Source of the DNA: JACKFB01 sp041389525
Lineage (GTDB): Bacteria > Myxococcota_A > UBA9042 > PHBI01 > JACKFB01
NCBI GenBank assembly: GCA_041389525.1
Contig: JAWKRR010000008.1
Coordinates: forward strand, 62,001 to 126,000
Reading direction: 5' to 3'
DNA: 64,000 nucleotides
The notes under the pieces are model-generated. The model was given only the letters and a program-made list of their open reading frames with translations, did no database searches and was not told where the DNA came from. Of this stretch, positions 1 to 11,300 are shown one piece after another (the stretch's first letter is position 1; each line of letters opens with the position of its first letter). The position numbers were made by a program, and so were the translations under genes.

Positions 1-245
1 AACACGCGGATCGTGTGCGGGTGCCGCAGGTGGCTCGACGCCAGCGCCTCGTGGTTGAAGCGCTGCACCTGGGACGGATCCTCAGACAGGTGGCGCGGGA
101 GCACCTTCAGCGCGACCTGCTTGGCCATGCTGAGCTGCTCGGCCACGTAGACGACACCCATGCCGCCGCGCCCGAGCACGCGCTCGATCCGATAGCGCCC
201 ATCGAACACACGCCCGATCAGGGCTTCGGCGCTGTCGTTCCCCAT
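1..245 (-). CDS. Serine/threonine protein kinase, N-terminal fragment cut by the window edge
   Basis: Only the first 81 codons are present; the gene runs off the left edge. Reading from ATG at 245, residues 25-33 are GRGGMGVVY, the glycine-rich ATP loop of Hanks-type bacterial kinases. K47 in VALKVL is the invariant ATP-binding lysine, and E66 in FNHEA is placed like the helix-C glutamate that pairs with it. The short leader before the kinase fold (about 17 residues) is usual for cytoplasmic kinases whose variable domains lie C-terminal. The catalytic loop, any sensor domain and any membrane segment are outside the window. Family is clear; substrate is unknown. Confidence 0.85.
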   Translation of the reverse strand, partial: MGNDSAEALIGRVFDGRYRIERVLGRGGMGVVYVAEQLSMAKQVALKVLPRHLSEDPSQVQRFNHEALASSHLRHPHTIRV

Positions 246-358
246 AGCCTGGGTCAAACCGCCTCTCCATCCAGCCCTGCCCGACCCGTCGTCAGGGCGT
301 AGATGGGAAACAGTCTACCACGCGCCAACACTGGAACCAACGCCCGAGATCGGTCCGC

Positions 359-1156
359 TCATCGGTCGGTTTCGAGGGCCTCGTCCACGAGGAAGGCGCC
401 CGCGACCGCCGGCAGCGGCGTGGCGCGTGCTGAGGCCACCCGCCGGGCGGCCTCGTGGACGCGGGCGGCGTAGGCGTCTCGGCCCCGCGCGCGGGCGTCG
501 ACGTGGTTTGGGTAGCCGAAGCACAGGGTGACCGCCGCGCTCTGGCGGTCGTCGGCGCGGCTGTCGGGGCGGATGGCGTCCAGGGACGCGCCGTTGCCTT
601 GGTGGAAGCGCTGGATCGCCAACCACGGGCGCCCGGCGGCGTCACAGAGGCGCCCGGTGACGAGGCTCGCGGCGTGGCCGGCGTCGGTGAGCGCGAGGGC
701 CGCCATGAGCGCGGCGAGCCCGGAGGCAGGCGACAGCGTCTGGATCATCGCCCTCGGGCTCTCGCGGGCTAGGGCGGCCACCGCGAACTCGGCGAGCCGG
801 CGGCCGAGGCCTCCCCCGCGGACCTCCGAGGCGGTCGTGACCGCGATGAGCTGCCAGACCGCGGGGACCTGCGGGGGGACGGGAGCGGGCGCACGACCCT
901 CGAGCAGATCGTCGAAGCGCACGACCGGCCGGGTGACGCCGACCGCGACGATCGCGCCGAGCAGCTCGGCCGGGGCGCCACGCTTCGGCACGCCGAACAC
1001 CCGAACCGGCCAGGCGGTGTCGGGCTGAATCAGCGATAGCCACCGCGTCATCCCGCGCTCGCGCCACGGCGCGTGGAGGGCTTGGAACGACGCGGCGAGG
1101 CGACCTCCGGGGGCGAGCTCGTCGAGCGCGAGCGACCACGGGACCGGCGGCGTCAC
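359..1156 (-). CDS. GNAT-like N-acetyltransferase family protein
   Basis: The 265-residue product has a central segment ending in RGGGLGRRL (about residues 113-121), which fits the acetyl-CoA pyrophosphate-binding motif (R/Q-x-x-G-x-G/A) of GNAT enzymes. It is preceded by a strand-like AVWQLIAVTTASEV and followed by a helix, as in that fold. The chosen GTG start overlaps the TGA of the upstream aldehyde dehydrogenase by four bases (GTGA), which suggests translational coupling. A downstream ATG (MTRWLSL) is possible but would break the overlap. The acceptor substrate cannot be read from the sequence. Nothing else resembling a domain is visible, so the GNAT call rests on one motif and the fold pattern. 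Confidence 0.6.
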   Translation of the reverse strand: MTPPVPWSLALDELAPGGRLAASFQALHAPWRERGMTRWLSLIQPDTAWPVRVFGVPKRGAPAELLGAIVAVGVTRPVVRFDDLLEGRAPAPVPPQVPAVWQLIAVTTASEVRGGGLGRRLAEFAVAALARESPRAMIQTLSPASGLAALMAALALTDAGHAASLVTGRLCDAAGRPWLAIQRFHQGNGASLDAIRPDSRADDRQSAAVTLCFGYPNHVDARARGRDAYAARVHEAARRVASARATPLPAVAGAFLVDEALETDR

Positions 1157-2544
1157 CGCATGAGCGAGAGCGGCCGCACGTGGAGGCCGCGGGCGCGGGT
1201 GAGGTGATCGAAGCCCAGGGGCGACAAGGTCACGCCCTTGCCGCTGTCGCCGAAGCCGGTCCAGGGCAGCGAGGGATCCACGTAGTCGCAGCGGTTGACG
1301 AAGACCGTGCCGGCGCGCACGCCGCGGGCCAGGTCGCCGCCGACGTGGTGATCGGCCGTCCAGATCGACGCCGTGAGGCCGTAGATCGTGTCGTTCATCA
1401 GGCGGACGGCCTCGGCGTCGTCGGCCACGGGCGTGATGCCGATGATGGGGCCGAAGCTCTCCTCGGTCATCAGGGCCATGCTGTGGTCGGCGTCGGCGAG
1501 CACGGTCGCCGGGTAGCGCCAGCCGGGGCCGCTGGGGCGCTCGCCACCGAGGAGGAGGCGGGCCCCCTTCTTGGTGGCGTCGGCGACCTGGGCGTCCAGG
1601 GTCTCCAGCGTCTCCGGGGTCGCGAGGGCGCCCAGGAGCGTGCCGTCCACCGACGGGTCGCCGATGGTCCAGCGGCGCGCCTCTTCCACGTAGGCGTCGA
1701 CGAAATCGGCGTAGATCGAGCGGTGCACGTAGATGCGCTCGACCGCGCAGCAGGACTGCCCGCCGTTGTAGAAGGCGCCCTCGACTAGGTTGGGGACGGC
1801 GATGTCCAGCGGCATGTCGGCGCGAACGTAGGCGGGGTCTTTGCCGCCAAGCTCGAGGCCAGCGTCGATGAAGCCGGCTTCGCGCTCCGCGACCTGGCGG
1901 TACACGGTGCGGCCGGCGGCGGTCGAGCCGGTGAAGAAGACGCCGTCCAGCAAGGGGTGCTGGACGAGGCCCTGGGCGTCGCGGCCGCGCACGGTGACGG
2001 CGGTGACGAGGCCGTCGGGCGCGCCGGCGGTGCGGAACGCGGCCTCAAACCACAGCCCGACCTGGGCGGTCTGGCTGGCGTGCTTGATGAGCACCGAGTC
2101 GCCTGCGAGCAGGGCCGGGACGACGATGTTGACCGCGATCAGCAGCGGGTAGTTCCACGCGGCGATGTCCAGGACGACGCCGAGGGGGGCCTTGAGCAGG
2201 GTGCGCCGGATGCCGTCGCCCTGCGCGCTGGAGTGCTCGGCGAGGGCGTCGGGGGCCAGGGCCAGCATCATGCGGGCGCGGGTGATCATGGTCCCGACCT
2301 CGCCGCGGGCTTCCGCGACGGGCTTGCCCATCTGGCGCGAGATCGAGGCGGCGAGGGTCTCGCGCTCGCGGGCGGCGACCTCGATGAATCGCTCGACCAG
2401 GGCGCTGCGTTCGGCGAGCGAGGTGTGGGCCCAGGCGTCGGCTGCCGTGCGGGCGGCGCGCACCTTGGCGTCTACGGTCGCGGGGTCGTCAAGGCGCAGC
2501 TCGTAGGCGACGGCGCCGGACCATGGGTTGGTGATGGTGAGCAT
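1153..2544 (-). CDS. NAD(P)-dependent aldehyde dehydrogenase family protein
   Basis: This 463-residue protein is a full-length aldehyde dehydrogenase, oxidising an aldehyde to the acid with NAD(P)+. Visible landmarks are the cofactor-binding AAWNYPLLIAVN segment, the FTGSTAAGR loop, LELGGKDP with the general-base glutamate, and NGGQSCCAVERIYVH with the nucleophile at C265 (a second cysteine, C266, is adjacent). The ATG start is preceded by GAGGAG at seven bases. Succinate-semialdehyde and other small-aldehyde dehydrogenases are the nearest type by general pattern, but the substrate cannot be fixed. It is co-transcribed with, and four bases overlapping, the acetyltransferase downstream. Confidence 0.9.
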   Translation of the reverse strand: MLTITNPWSGAVAYELRLDDPATVDAKVRAARTAADAWAHTSLAERSALVERFIEVAARERETLAASISRQMGKPVAEARGEVGTMITRARMMLALAPDALAEHSSAQGDGIRRTLLKAPLGVVLDIAAWNYPLLIAVNIVVPALLAGDSVLIKHASQTAQVGLWFEAAFRTAGAPDGLVTAVTVRGRDAQGLVQHPLLDGVFFTGSTAAGRTVYRQVAEREAGFIDAGLELGGKDPAYVRADMPLDIAVPNLVEGAFYNGGQSCCAVERIYVHRSIYADFVDAYVEEARRWTIGDPSVDGTLLGALATPETLETLDAQVADATKKGARLLLGGERPSGPGWRYPATVLADADHSMALMTEESFGPIIGITPVADDAEAVRLMNDTIYGLTASIWTADHHVGGDLARGVRAGTVFVNRCDYVDPSLPWTGFGDSGKGVTLSPLGFDHLTRARGLHVRPLSLMR

Positions 2545-2713
2545 GGGGCAACTCCTCGGGCGGAAGCGCGTGCGGGGCCCGCGGCGGCATGGCGCGACCG
2601 AGGCGGTCGAGCGCGTGGGTGGCGAGCCGCGGGGAGCATGCCGCGATTGAATGGGCGCGGGAAGGGAAAGCAGCGCGGCGGATGGCGATCGGGGCGGGAG
2701 GCGCGGCGCGGGT

Positions 2714-5085
2714 TCAGGCGGCTCGCGAGGGCCCCATCGTGAGGTAGCGCGGGGAGGCGCCGGCGAGGGCGCGAACGCCCTGGGCGTCGAGGACCTCGGA
2801 GAAGAGACGCCCCTGCATCTGGTCGCAGCCGAGGCGCATCAGGGCGCGCGACTGGGCGATCGACTCGACCCCCTCGGCCACGACGCGGAGCTTGAGGCCC
2901 TGTCCCAGGGACACGATGGTCGCGACGAGGGCGGCGGCGGCGGGGTCTGACTCCATCGCGCTGACAAAGGAACGGTCGATCTTCAGGGTGTCGACGGGGA
3001 CGCGGTGGAGGTAGCCGAGGGATGCGTAGCCTGTGCCGAAGTCGTCGATGGCGAGGCGGACGCCGGCGTCGTGGAGTCGGGCGAGGTTGGCGCGAGCGTA
3101 GGGCGAATCGCTCATGAGGGTGCGCTCGCCGATCTCGAGGCTGAGGCTGGTGGCCGGCAGGGAGCACGCGGAGAGCGCGTCGACGACGAAATCGGCGAAG
3201 TCGGCCCGCTGGAACTGGTGGTCCGAGACGTTGACCGACAGGCAGGTCGATCGCGCGCCGTGGATCTCGGAGCGCCACGCGCATGCGTCTTCAAGGGCGC
3301 GGCGCAGCACGAAGCGGTCGAGCTCAACGACGAGACCCGTCTCCTCGGCGACGCCCATGAAGGTGTCGGGGCTCAGCCAGCCCCGGACGGGATGGGCCCA
3401 GCGCACCAGGGCCTCGAAGCCCGCGATGGCGCCGGTGCGGGCGTCGACCGAGGGCTGGTAGGCCACGGAGAGGGCGCCGGAGCTGAGCGCGTCGCGCAGA
3501 TCGTCCTCGAGGGCGCGCTGAGCGATGACCTGATCGCGGAGGTCCAGCTCGAAGGGCTCGCAGCGGTCCTTGCCGAGGGATTTGGCGCGGTACATGGCGA
3601 GGTCGGCGTCGCGCAGCATGGCGTCGCCGTCCGGGTATGCGAGATCTCCGAACACGACGCCGATGGAGCAGGTCACGCTGACCTCGCGCCCGCTGATGAC
3701 GAAGCGTTCGGCGAGGCGCGCGCGGATGCGCTCGGCCACGCTGTCGACGCGGGAGCGCTCGGCCACGCTGCGGATGAGCACGGCGAACTCGTCACCGCCC
3801 AGACGCGCGGCCATGTCCGATGACCCGAGGCAGGCGCGCAGGCGACCGGCGAAGGCGGCGAGCAGCCCGTCGCCGACGTGGTGCCCCAAGCTGTCGTTGA
3901 CGGCCTTGAAGCGATCCATGTCGATGAAGAGGACCGCGAAATGTGCGGCGCCGGCGCGGTGGGCCTCGGAGACGCTCGAGTCGAGCTGCTCCAAGAAGAG
4001 CGTGCGGTTGGGGAGCGCGGTGAGCGCGTCGTGGCACGCGGCGTGAGCGAGGGCTTGCTCGGCGCCTTTGCGGGCCGTGATGTCGGAGAGCGAGCCGGCG
4101 ATGCGGTGCGGGACGGCCAGATCGTCGCGCACGGCGAGCCCGCGGGCCTGCATCCAGCGCCAGGAGCCGTCGGCGTGGAGGATGCGGTGCTCGTGTTCGA
4201 ACTGGGTGGTCTGGTGGGACAGGTGGGCGTCCAGCGCCCGGTGCAGACCGGGCAGATCGTCGGGGTGGACACGCCCAAGCCACGCCGACGGACCCGGAGG
4301 GGGCTGCGCGCCCTCCAGCCCCAGCATCTCGAGCCACCGCGGCGACAGGTAGATGTCGTCGGCGTGGAGGTTCCAGTCCCAGAGCCCGTCGTTGGCGCCG
4401 CGCACGGCCAGCGCGTATCGCTCGTCGCTCTCGCGCAGCGCCTTTCGGACTTGGCTCAGGCGTTTGAGGGTGTCGCGGGTCGCCCGGTCGGCGAGGAAGA
4501 GCAACAGGGCGGTGACGGCTAGAAAGGCGTTTGACGCCGCCCACGCCGCCGCGGCGCCCCACCTCCGTTCGCGACGCTCTCGGTGGCGCCGGCCCCGGAC
4601 GGGCTCGCCAACACCAGCATGGCCGCCCCCGAGACGACCGCGACCGTCGCGAAGCCGATGGCGGCGCGCCCCCCGAGGGCAAGCCCGGCCACGATGATCC
4701 CGACGGCGTACCCGTGATACGCCGGGCTCTCGACGCCGCCCGAGGCGAGGGAGGTCGCGGTCACCAGCGAGTAGATCGCCCCGCAGACCATGGCGGCCGC
4801 TGCGCGCGTGAACCCGCGGCGGTTCAGACAGGCGGAGATGGCGAGGATCCCGAGCACGCCGACGCAGGGCGCGACGGATCCCGAGGTCCGGGCCAGCAGC
4901 GCGTAGACCGGGCAGAAGACGACGACCACCGCGGCGACCGTCCGGAGCACCGCGTCGAGCACCGCTGACTCGCGCGAGGCCTCCACGGGGGGGCACCGAC
5001 GCGGCAACAGCGCGGTTCGGGGGGCGTCCCCTCGCGCTGTCCGCCCCCAGAGGGGCTGCGGCGGCTGGTCGGCGTAGTCGTACAA
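2714..5085 (-). CDS. Membrane PAS-GGDEF-EAL cyclic-di-GMP protein, reading frame broken once
   Basis: The coding sequence lies in two frames that join near 4557-4560 (CCCC on the plus strand); adding one base there restores about 790 residues. The first part starts at TTG (5085) behind GAGGAG and encodes several membrane helices; the next helix (NAFLAVTALLLFLADRA) is already in the second frame. Then come a PAS domain (WDWNLHADD to WRWMQARG), a GGDEF domain with intact RLGGDEF (about 3800), and an EAL domain with intact EALVRW, DDFGTGYASL, LKIDRSF and VAEGVE. Both diguanylate cyclase and phosphodiesterase residues are therefore present, so the protein could make or degrade c-di-GMP in response to a PAS signal. 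The break may be a sequencing error in the base run or a true mutation. Confidence 0.8.
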
Positions 5086-5345
5086 GGGCGGGCGCTCCTC
5101 AGCGTCGCACGGCGGTGGCCTCGTGGCCCCACGCGTCCGGCCCTAGTCCCATCGTCACTCGACCCGCGAGGCTTGAGGTCAATTTCGCCTGATGCGGACA
5201 AGGGATTTTCCGGGTCGCGCGCGGGCGCCCCTCGCTGGCGATACGGAACCGGCCGATCTTTGGCCATCGCGCAGAGGCGACACGCCCTGCTCTCTGCTAC
5301 GCTGCGCTGTCGGCGGCATCACTGGCTGCTCGGCCGTCGACTTCA

Positions 5346-5361
5346 GGAGCATCGCCCCGTG
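5346..5361 (+). promoter_or_regulatory. Ribosome binding site fixing the start of the giant kinase gene
   Basis: GGAG at 5346-5349 lies nine bases before a GTG at 5359. The frame is open upstream to 5173, but that extension is arginine-rich and resembles nothing, whereas the kinase-like sequence begins just after this GTG (VLRIPGYRYERTLFAGA). Confidence 0.6.
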
Positions 5362-8300
5362 CTGCGAATCCCCGGCTATCGATACGAGCGAACACTGTTC
5401 GCCGGCGCCCGCTGCTCCGTCTATGCCGCGGTGCGCCTGAGCGACGACGTCCGCGTCATCTTGAAGACCACGACCCACGAGGCGGCCGCCGCGGACGTCC
5501 AGCGTTTCCGCCGCACCTTCTCGCTGACCCACGATCTCGCCATCGTGGGGAGCTGCCGAGCGCTGGAGCTGTTCGAGGATCGGCGGCGCCCCTACCTCGT
5601 CATGCAGCCCTTCGCCGGCCGCCCGCTCGCCGAGTGGCTGCGCGACGGACCGCTCGAGCCTGGCCACGTGCTCGCCATCGGCCTGCGCCTCGCTGAGGCC
5701 CTCGCGCGGATCCACGAACGCGGCCTGGTGCACTGCGATCTCAGCCCGGACAACGTCTTGATCGCGGAGGACGGCGCCGTCGAGATCATCGACTTCGACT
5801 TGGCGCGCCGCCTGCCCGCGGAGGGCGCGGAGCTGTCGAGGACGCTGGTGGTCGAGGGCACCCCGCCGTACATGGCGCCCGAACAGTCGGGGCGCCTCCA
5901 TCGGCCGGTCGACCAACGCGCTGACCTCTACTCCTTGGGCGCCACCCTCTACGAGATGCTGACCGGCGCCCCACCCTTCCGCGGCGACCACGCGGGCGGG
6001 ATCATCCACTCGCACCTCGCCGCGGTGCCGATCGCCCCGCACGTCGTGCGGGCGAGCGTGCCGTCCCCGGTCTCGGAGATCGTCCTGCGGCTGCTCGCGA
6101 AGGAGCCGGACGACCGCTACCAGACCGCGTGGGGCCTCGCGGCCGACCTGCGCCTCGCCTTGACGCAGCTTGAGACGCGCGGCCGCATCGACCCGTTCGA
6201 GCTCGGCGCCGCCGACGTCTCCACGCGCCTCCGCCTCGACCAGCACCTGCACCCGCGCGCCGCCGAGTGCGAGCTCTTGCTCAATCGAATCCAGCGGGCA
6301 GCGTCCGGCGGGACCGCCCTCACGCTGGTACGCGGCCCCTCTGGCGTGGGGAAATCCGTCCTACTTCACCGCCTCTTCGCCCCCCAGGCGCGGCGATGGG
6401 CGCGGGTCGCCGCGGGCGGCTTCGAGGTGCGCAGCAGCTCGCCGGCCACGGGGCTCCGGCATGCGGTGTCCGAGCTGGTCGACCTGCTACTAAGCGAGTC
6501 CGACGAGCGGCTCGCCCCGGCGCGAGACGCCGCCATCGCGGCGCTGGGCGACGACGCGGGCCTGGTCGCCGACGCGCTGCCAAGCCTGCGCTCGCTCATC
6601 GGCCCGGTGGAGTCCAGCGCGGCCCTCCCTCCCGACGAGGCGCGCCACCGGTTCAAGCTGGCCTTCCGCCGCCTCATCCAGAGCCTCGCGACCGAGCGTC
6701 ATCCGCTCGTCCTGATCATCGATGATCTGCAGCGCGCGGATTCCAGCGATCTCGAGCTGATTGCCCAGCTCCTGACCGACCCGGTGACGGCTCACCTGCT
6801 CGTGGTGGGCGCGTTCCGGGACGACGGCGGCGGCGACGCCGGCCCGTTGACCTCCTGGACCGGCACGATGCAGAGCCGCGGCCTCGACCTCGTGACGATC
6901 TCGCTGGCGCCCCTGAGCGAAGCGGCCGTGGGCTCGCTGATCGCGGCCGTGTTGGGCGCTTCCACGGCCGAGATCGAGCCGCTCACCCATGAGGTGATGA
7001 CCAAGACCCAGGGGAATCCGCTCTTCGTGGCGCGCTTTGTCCAGTCGCTCCACCGCGACGGGACCCTGCGGGTCGACCCGGCGCGCGGGCGCTGGACGTG
7101 GAACATCGACCGCATCCGGCGCCTGCCCTACACCGAGAACGTCGCGGCGCTGATGGCGCAGCGCGTGCGGCTGTTGACGCCGCCGTCGCGACGCGTGCTG
7201 GCGGCGGCGGCGTGTCTGGGCCTGCACTTCGACCCCCGCGTCATCGCCCACGCCCTGGAGATGGAGCCAGACGAGGTGCTGCGCCACCTGTGGCCGGCCC
7301 TCCGCGACGACTTGGTGGAGCCTCCGGCCGACGCCGCCGCGGATCCACCGGACCCGTACCGGTTCGCCCACGACCGCATCCACGCTGCGGCCTACGAGCT
7401 GCTGCCCACCGCCGAGCGCACGCGGATGCACCTGGCCCTCGGCTGGACCCTCGCGGCCGATGACTTCTCGGACGCGGGCCGCGCGGCCGCGACGACCCAG
7501 CTCGGCCTCGGGATGTCGCTCGTGGAGACCGAGACGGCGCGGGCGGAGATCGCCGCCATCGCGCTGGATGCGGGACGCGCGGCCTCCATCTCCATGGCCC
7601 ACAGCGCCGCCCGTGAGCTGCTTGAAGTGGGACTGGCCGCGCTGCCGGACGGCGCGTCGACGACCCACCTCGACACTTGGCTAGGGCTTCACCTTGCGCG
7701 CGCGGCGAACGCCGAGTCCCTCGGTGAGTTCGACATGGCGGAGTCGCTGCTTGAGGTCGCCATGGGACAGGCGCGCACTGTCCCCGAGCGCGCCACCGTG
7801 CTGACCCGGCGGATCCTGCTCCGCAGCCGCAGGAGCGATCCGATGGGCGCCATCGAGGCGACCCGCGAATGCCTCGCCCTCTTCGGGCAGCCCCTGCCCC
7901 ACACCCCCGAAGAGGCGGTTCCGCTGCACGCCGCGGACGACGCCATCCTCGCGGAGCTCATCGCGGGCCGCGACCTGGAGAGTCTCGCCAGCGGCAAGCC
8001 CACCAGCGATCCCCAGATCCTCCAGCTTCTGCAGGTCATGGCCGCGGCCGCAAACCCGGCCTACGCGCAGCCTTGGGTGCTTGGGACCCTGGCGCGCCGC
8101 AGCGTGCGGCTCTCGCTTGAGCACGGGCCCTCGCCCGACTCGGCGCACGCGTTCGTCCTGTACGGCTGGATCCAGTCGATGATGGGCAACCGGGACCTGG
8201 CGGAGCTCTTCGGCCGCACGGGCCTCGCCCTCGCCGAGACGGGGCTCGCCGCCGCCCGCAGCGCGCCACTCCACCACCTCTACGCGACGTTCATCGAGCA

Positions 8301-11300
8301 CTGGCGCCACCCCTGGAGCGAGGGCCGCGCGCGCTTCGAGCGGACGCTGCTCATGGCGCGGCGGCAGGGCTCCTACGAGACTGGCGCCTGGGTGGTGCTG
8401 AATCTGGCGTGGCTGGTCTACGCCGCCGAGGACGACCTCACCCTAGCCCTGAGACGCATGCCGGAGCTGCTGGCCGCGAGTCGAGGCGAGTTCGAACACC
8501 GCGACGCGGCGAGCAACATCATGCTCACGATGCTGCGGGTGCGAGAGTTGACCGGGACCGCGCTCGATGACGCCACAGGCCTCGACGAGAGCTTCGACGA
8601 GCGCGCGCTGATCGCGTCGCTGGCGCACTTCCCCGGGTACACGGCCGCCTACCACGTGCAGCGGATGATCGTGCGCTGCCTGCTGGGCGACCTGGACGAA
8701 GCGCGCGCCGAGATCGCGCCGGCCGCCGCCGCCATCCCGTTCGCGGGCGCTTCCCTGTGGGAGAGCCGATTCCACGTCTTTCGCGCCTTGATCCTCACGG
8801 GGCTCGCCCGTCGCACCCCCGGCGCGCTCTCCGACGACGAACGCGAGGCGCTCGAGGCGTCGGTCCGCGAGGTCAAGCGGTATGCCGACTACGGCTCGCC
8901 AGGTCGCGCGGCCGAGCGAGACCTGATCCTCGCCGAGGTCAAGGCGGTGCGTGGCGAGGACGACGGGGTCCTGGCCCTCTACGACGCGGCGATCCTGGGC
9001 GCCTTGGAGTCGGGTGACCGAGCGTTCTCCGGGCTCGCGGCGGAGCGGTGCGCGGCTTGGTTTGAGGCGCGCGGCGACGACCGGATGGCCCGCAGCTATC
9101 TCTTCGATGCGCGTTACGCGTTCGAGCGGTGGGGAGCGTTCGCGAAGGTGGCGCGGCTGGACGCCCACGCGAGCCTGACCCGCCGCGTGGGCAGCGAGCG
9201 GCTCTCGCCTCACGCGGCAGGCGCGGAGGGGCCGGCGCTGGAGCTGCACTCCGCCCTGGCGGCCAGTCGGGCGGTCTCCGGGGAGATCGACCTCGAGCGG
9301 CTGCTCGGCACCCTGATGGCTCACGTGGTGGAGGTCGCTGGGGCCACGCGCGGGTGCCTGTTGCTGGAAACCGAGGGGCGGCTGCGTGTCGAAGCGGCCA
9401 TCGAGGCCCCCGGGGAGACCCCGCGCGTCATGATGGGCCTGCCGATGGCCGAGCACGGGCTCTGCGTCGCGGTGGTCCAAGCGGTGCACCGGTCCGGTCA
9501 GCCGGTGCAGCTGGAGGACGCCCGGAGCAGTCGGCGTTTCGCGCGGGACCCCTACATCGTCGAGGCGCAGCCGCGCTCGCTGCTCTGTGTGCCCATCGTG
9601 CACCAGGGGCGGGTCCTGGCGATTCTGTACCTGGAGAACACGGTGCTCGCCGGCGCCTTCACGCGCGGCAGGCGCCACGCGCTCGATCTGATCAGCGCCC
9701 AGGCTGCCATCTCGATCCAGAACGCCTTCCTGTTCCGGCGCGAGCAGGAGATGGCCGGGATGCTGCGGACGACCACGGCCGAGAACATCCAGCTACAGAT
9801 CGAGCTGCAGCGCGCCAAGGGTGAGTTGCTGGCGTTGCGCTCTCGAATCGACAGCCAGACCCTCTCCCTCGAGGCGACGGTGCGCCAGCGGACAGCGGAC
9901 ATCGAGCGGATGCACCGGCACCACGACCGCGTGCTCCGATCCATCGATCAGGGGATCTTCTGCGTGGACCCCGGCGGGGTCGTCTACTTCGCCAACCCAG
10001 CGGCGGCGCGGCTTGGCGGCTGGAGCGATCAGGAGCTCGTCGGGCGCACCTATCACGACCTGCTGGTGGCCGAGGGCGGCTCCAAGCTGCCGTCGCTGCA
10101 GGGACACGCGGGCGACGGCAACTACGAGGGCCGCTTTCTGCGCGCGGGAGGAGATTCGCTGCCGGTCGAGATGAGCCTGCAGCCGATCCGCGATGACGCT
10201 GGCGGCGCGGTGGGCGCGGTGGTGACCTTTCGCGACCTGACCCGGCGGCGAGAGCTGGAGACCCAGCTGCAGCACGCCCAGAAGATGGAGGCGATGGGGC
10301 AGTTCGCGGGCGGCGTCGCCCACGACTTCAACAACCTGCTGACCCCGATGCTCGGCAATGTCTCGCTGGTTCGAGAGACGGTCGGCGACGACTTCCCGGT
10401 CACCCTCCCCTGGCTCGAGGACATCGAGCGCGCGGGCGGGCGCGCGGCGGACCTGGTGAAGCAGGTGCTCGCGTTCAGCCGCCGCTCCGAGGTCTTCCTT
10501 CGCCCCATCGACCCCCTGCCGCTGATCGATGACATCGTCCGCTTCCTGCAGCGCTCGCTGCAACGCAGCATCACCGTGACGTGGGAGCGACCGGAACAGA
10601 TCCCGTGGATCCATGCCGACGCGGGCGGAATTCACCAAGTCCTGCTGAACCTGTGCCTCAACGCGCGTGACGCGTTGCACGATCGCGCGAAGACCGGGGA
10701 CTCCGCCGAGCTGCGGCTGACCATCCGAGCGGAGGAGAAGCGCATCGATGCGGCGATGGCGCAGGCCCAGCCGGGGTTGAGGCCCGGTCACTGGGTGCAG
10801 CTGAGCGTGGAGGACAACGGCGTCGGCATGTCGGGACCCACGCGCGAGCGGGTGTTCGAGCCCTTCTTCACCACCAAGGAGGTCGGCGCCGGGACCGGAC
10901 TTGGGCTGAGCGTCGTCTACGGGATCGTGCAGCAACACGGCGGGTTTGTGCTGTGCACGAGCACCCAGGGGCAAGGGACCACCATGGCCTGCTCGCTGCC
11001 GGCGCGCGCACCTGGGGCGGCGGCGGTGCTCGAGGCGGCGGCGCCGGTGGTCCGGGGCCGAGGCGAGCGGGTGCTGATCGCCGACGACGAGCCGTTGATG
11101 CGGTCGCTCGGCCACCACGTGCTCGAGAACCTGGGCTACCACGTCGCGGTCGTGGACAACGGCTTGGCGGCCGTCGAGACCTTCCGTGACCAACCGGGGG
11201 CCTTCGAGCTGATCATCTTGGACATCTCGATGCCCGGGATGTCCGGAGATGAGGCGCTGCAAGAGATCCTGCAGATCGATTCCGAGGCGCGGGTCATCCT

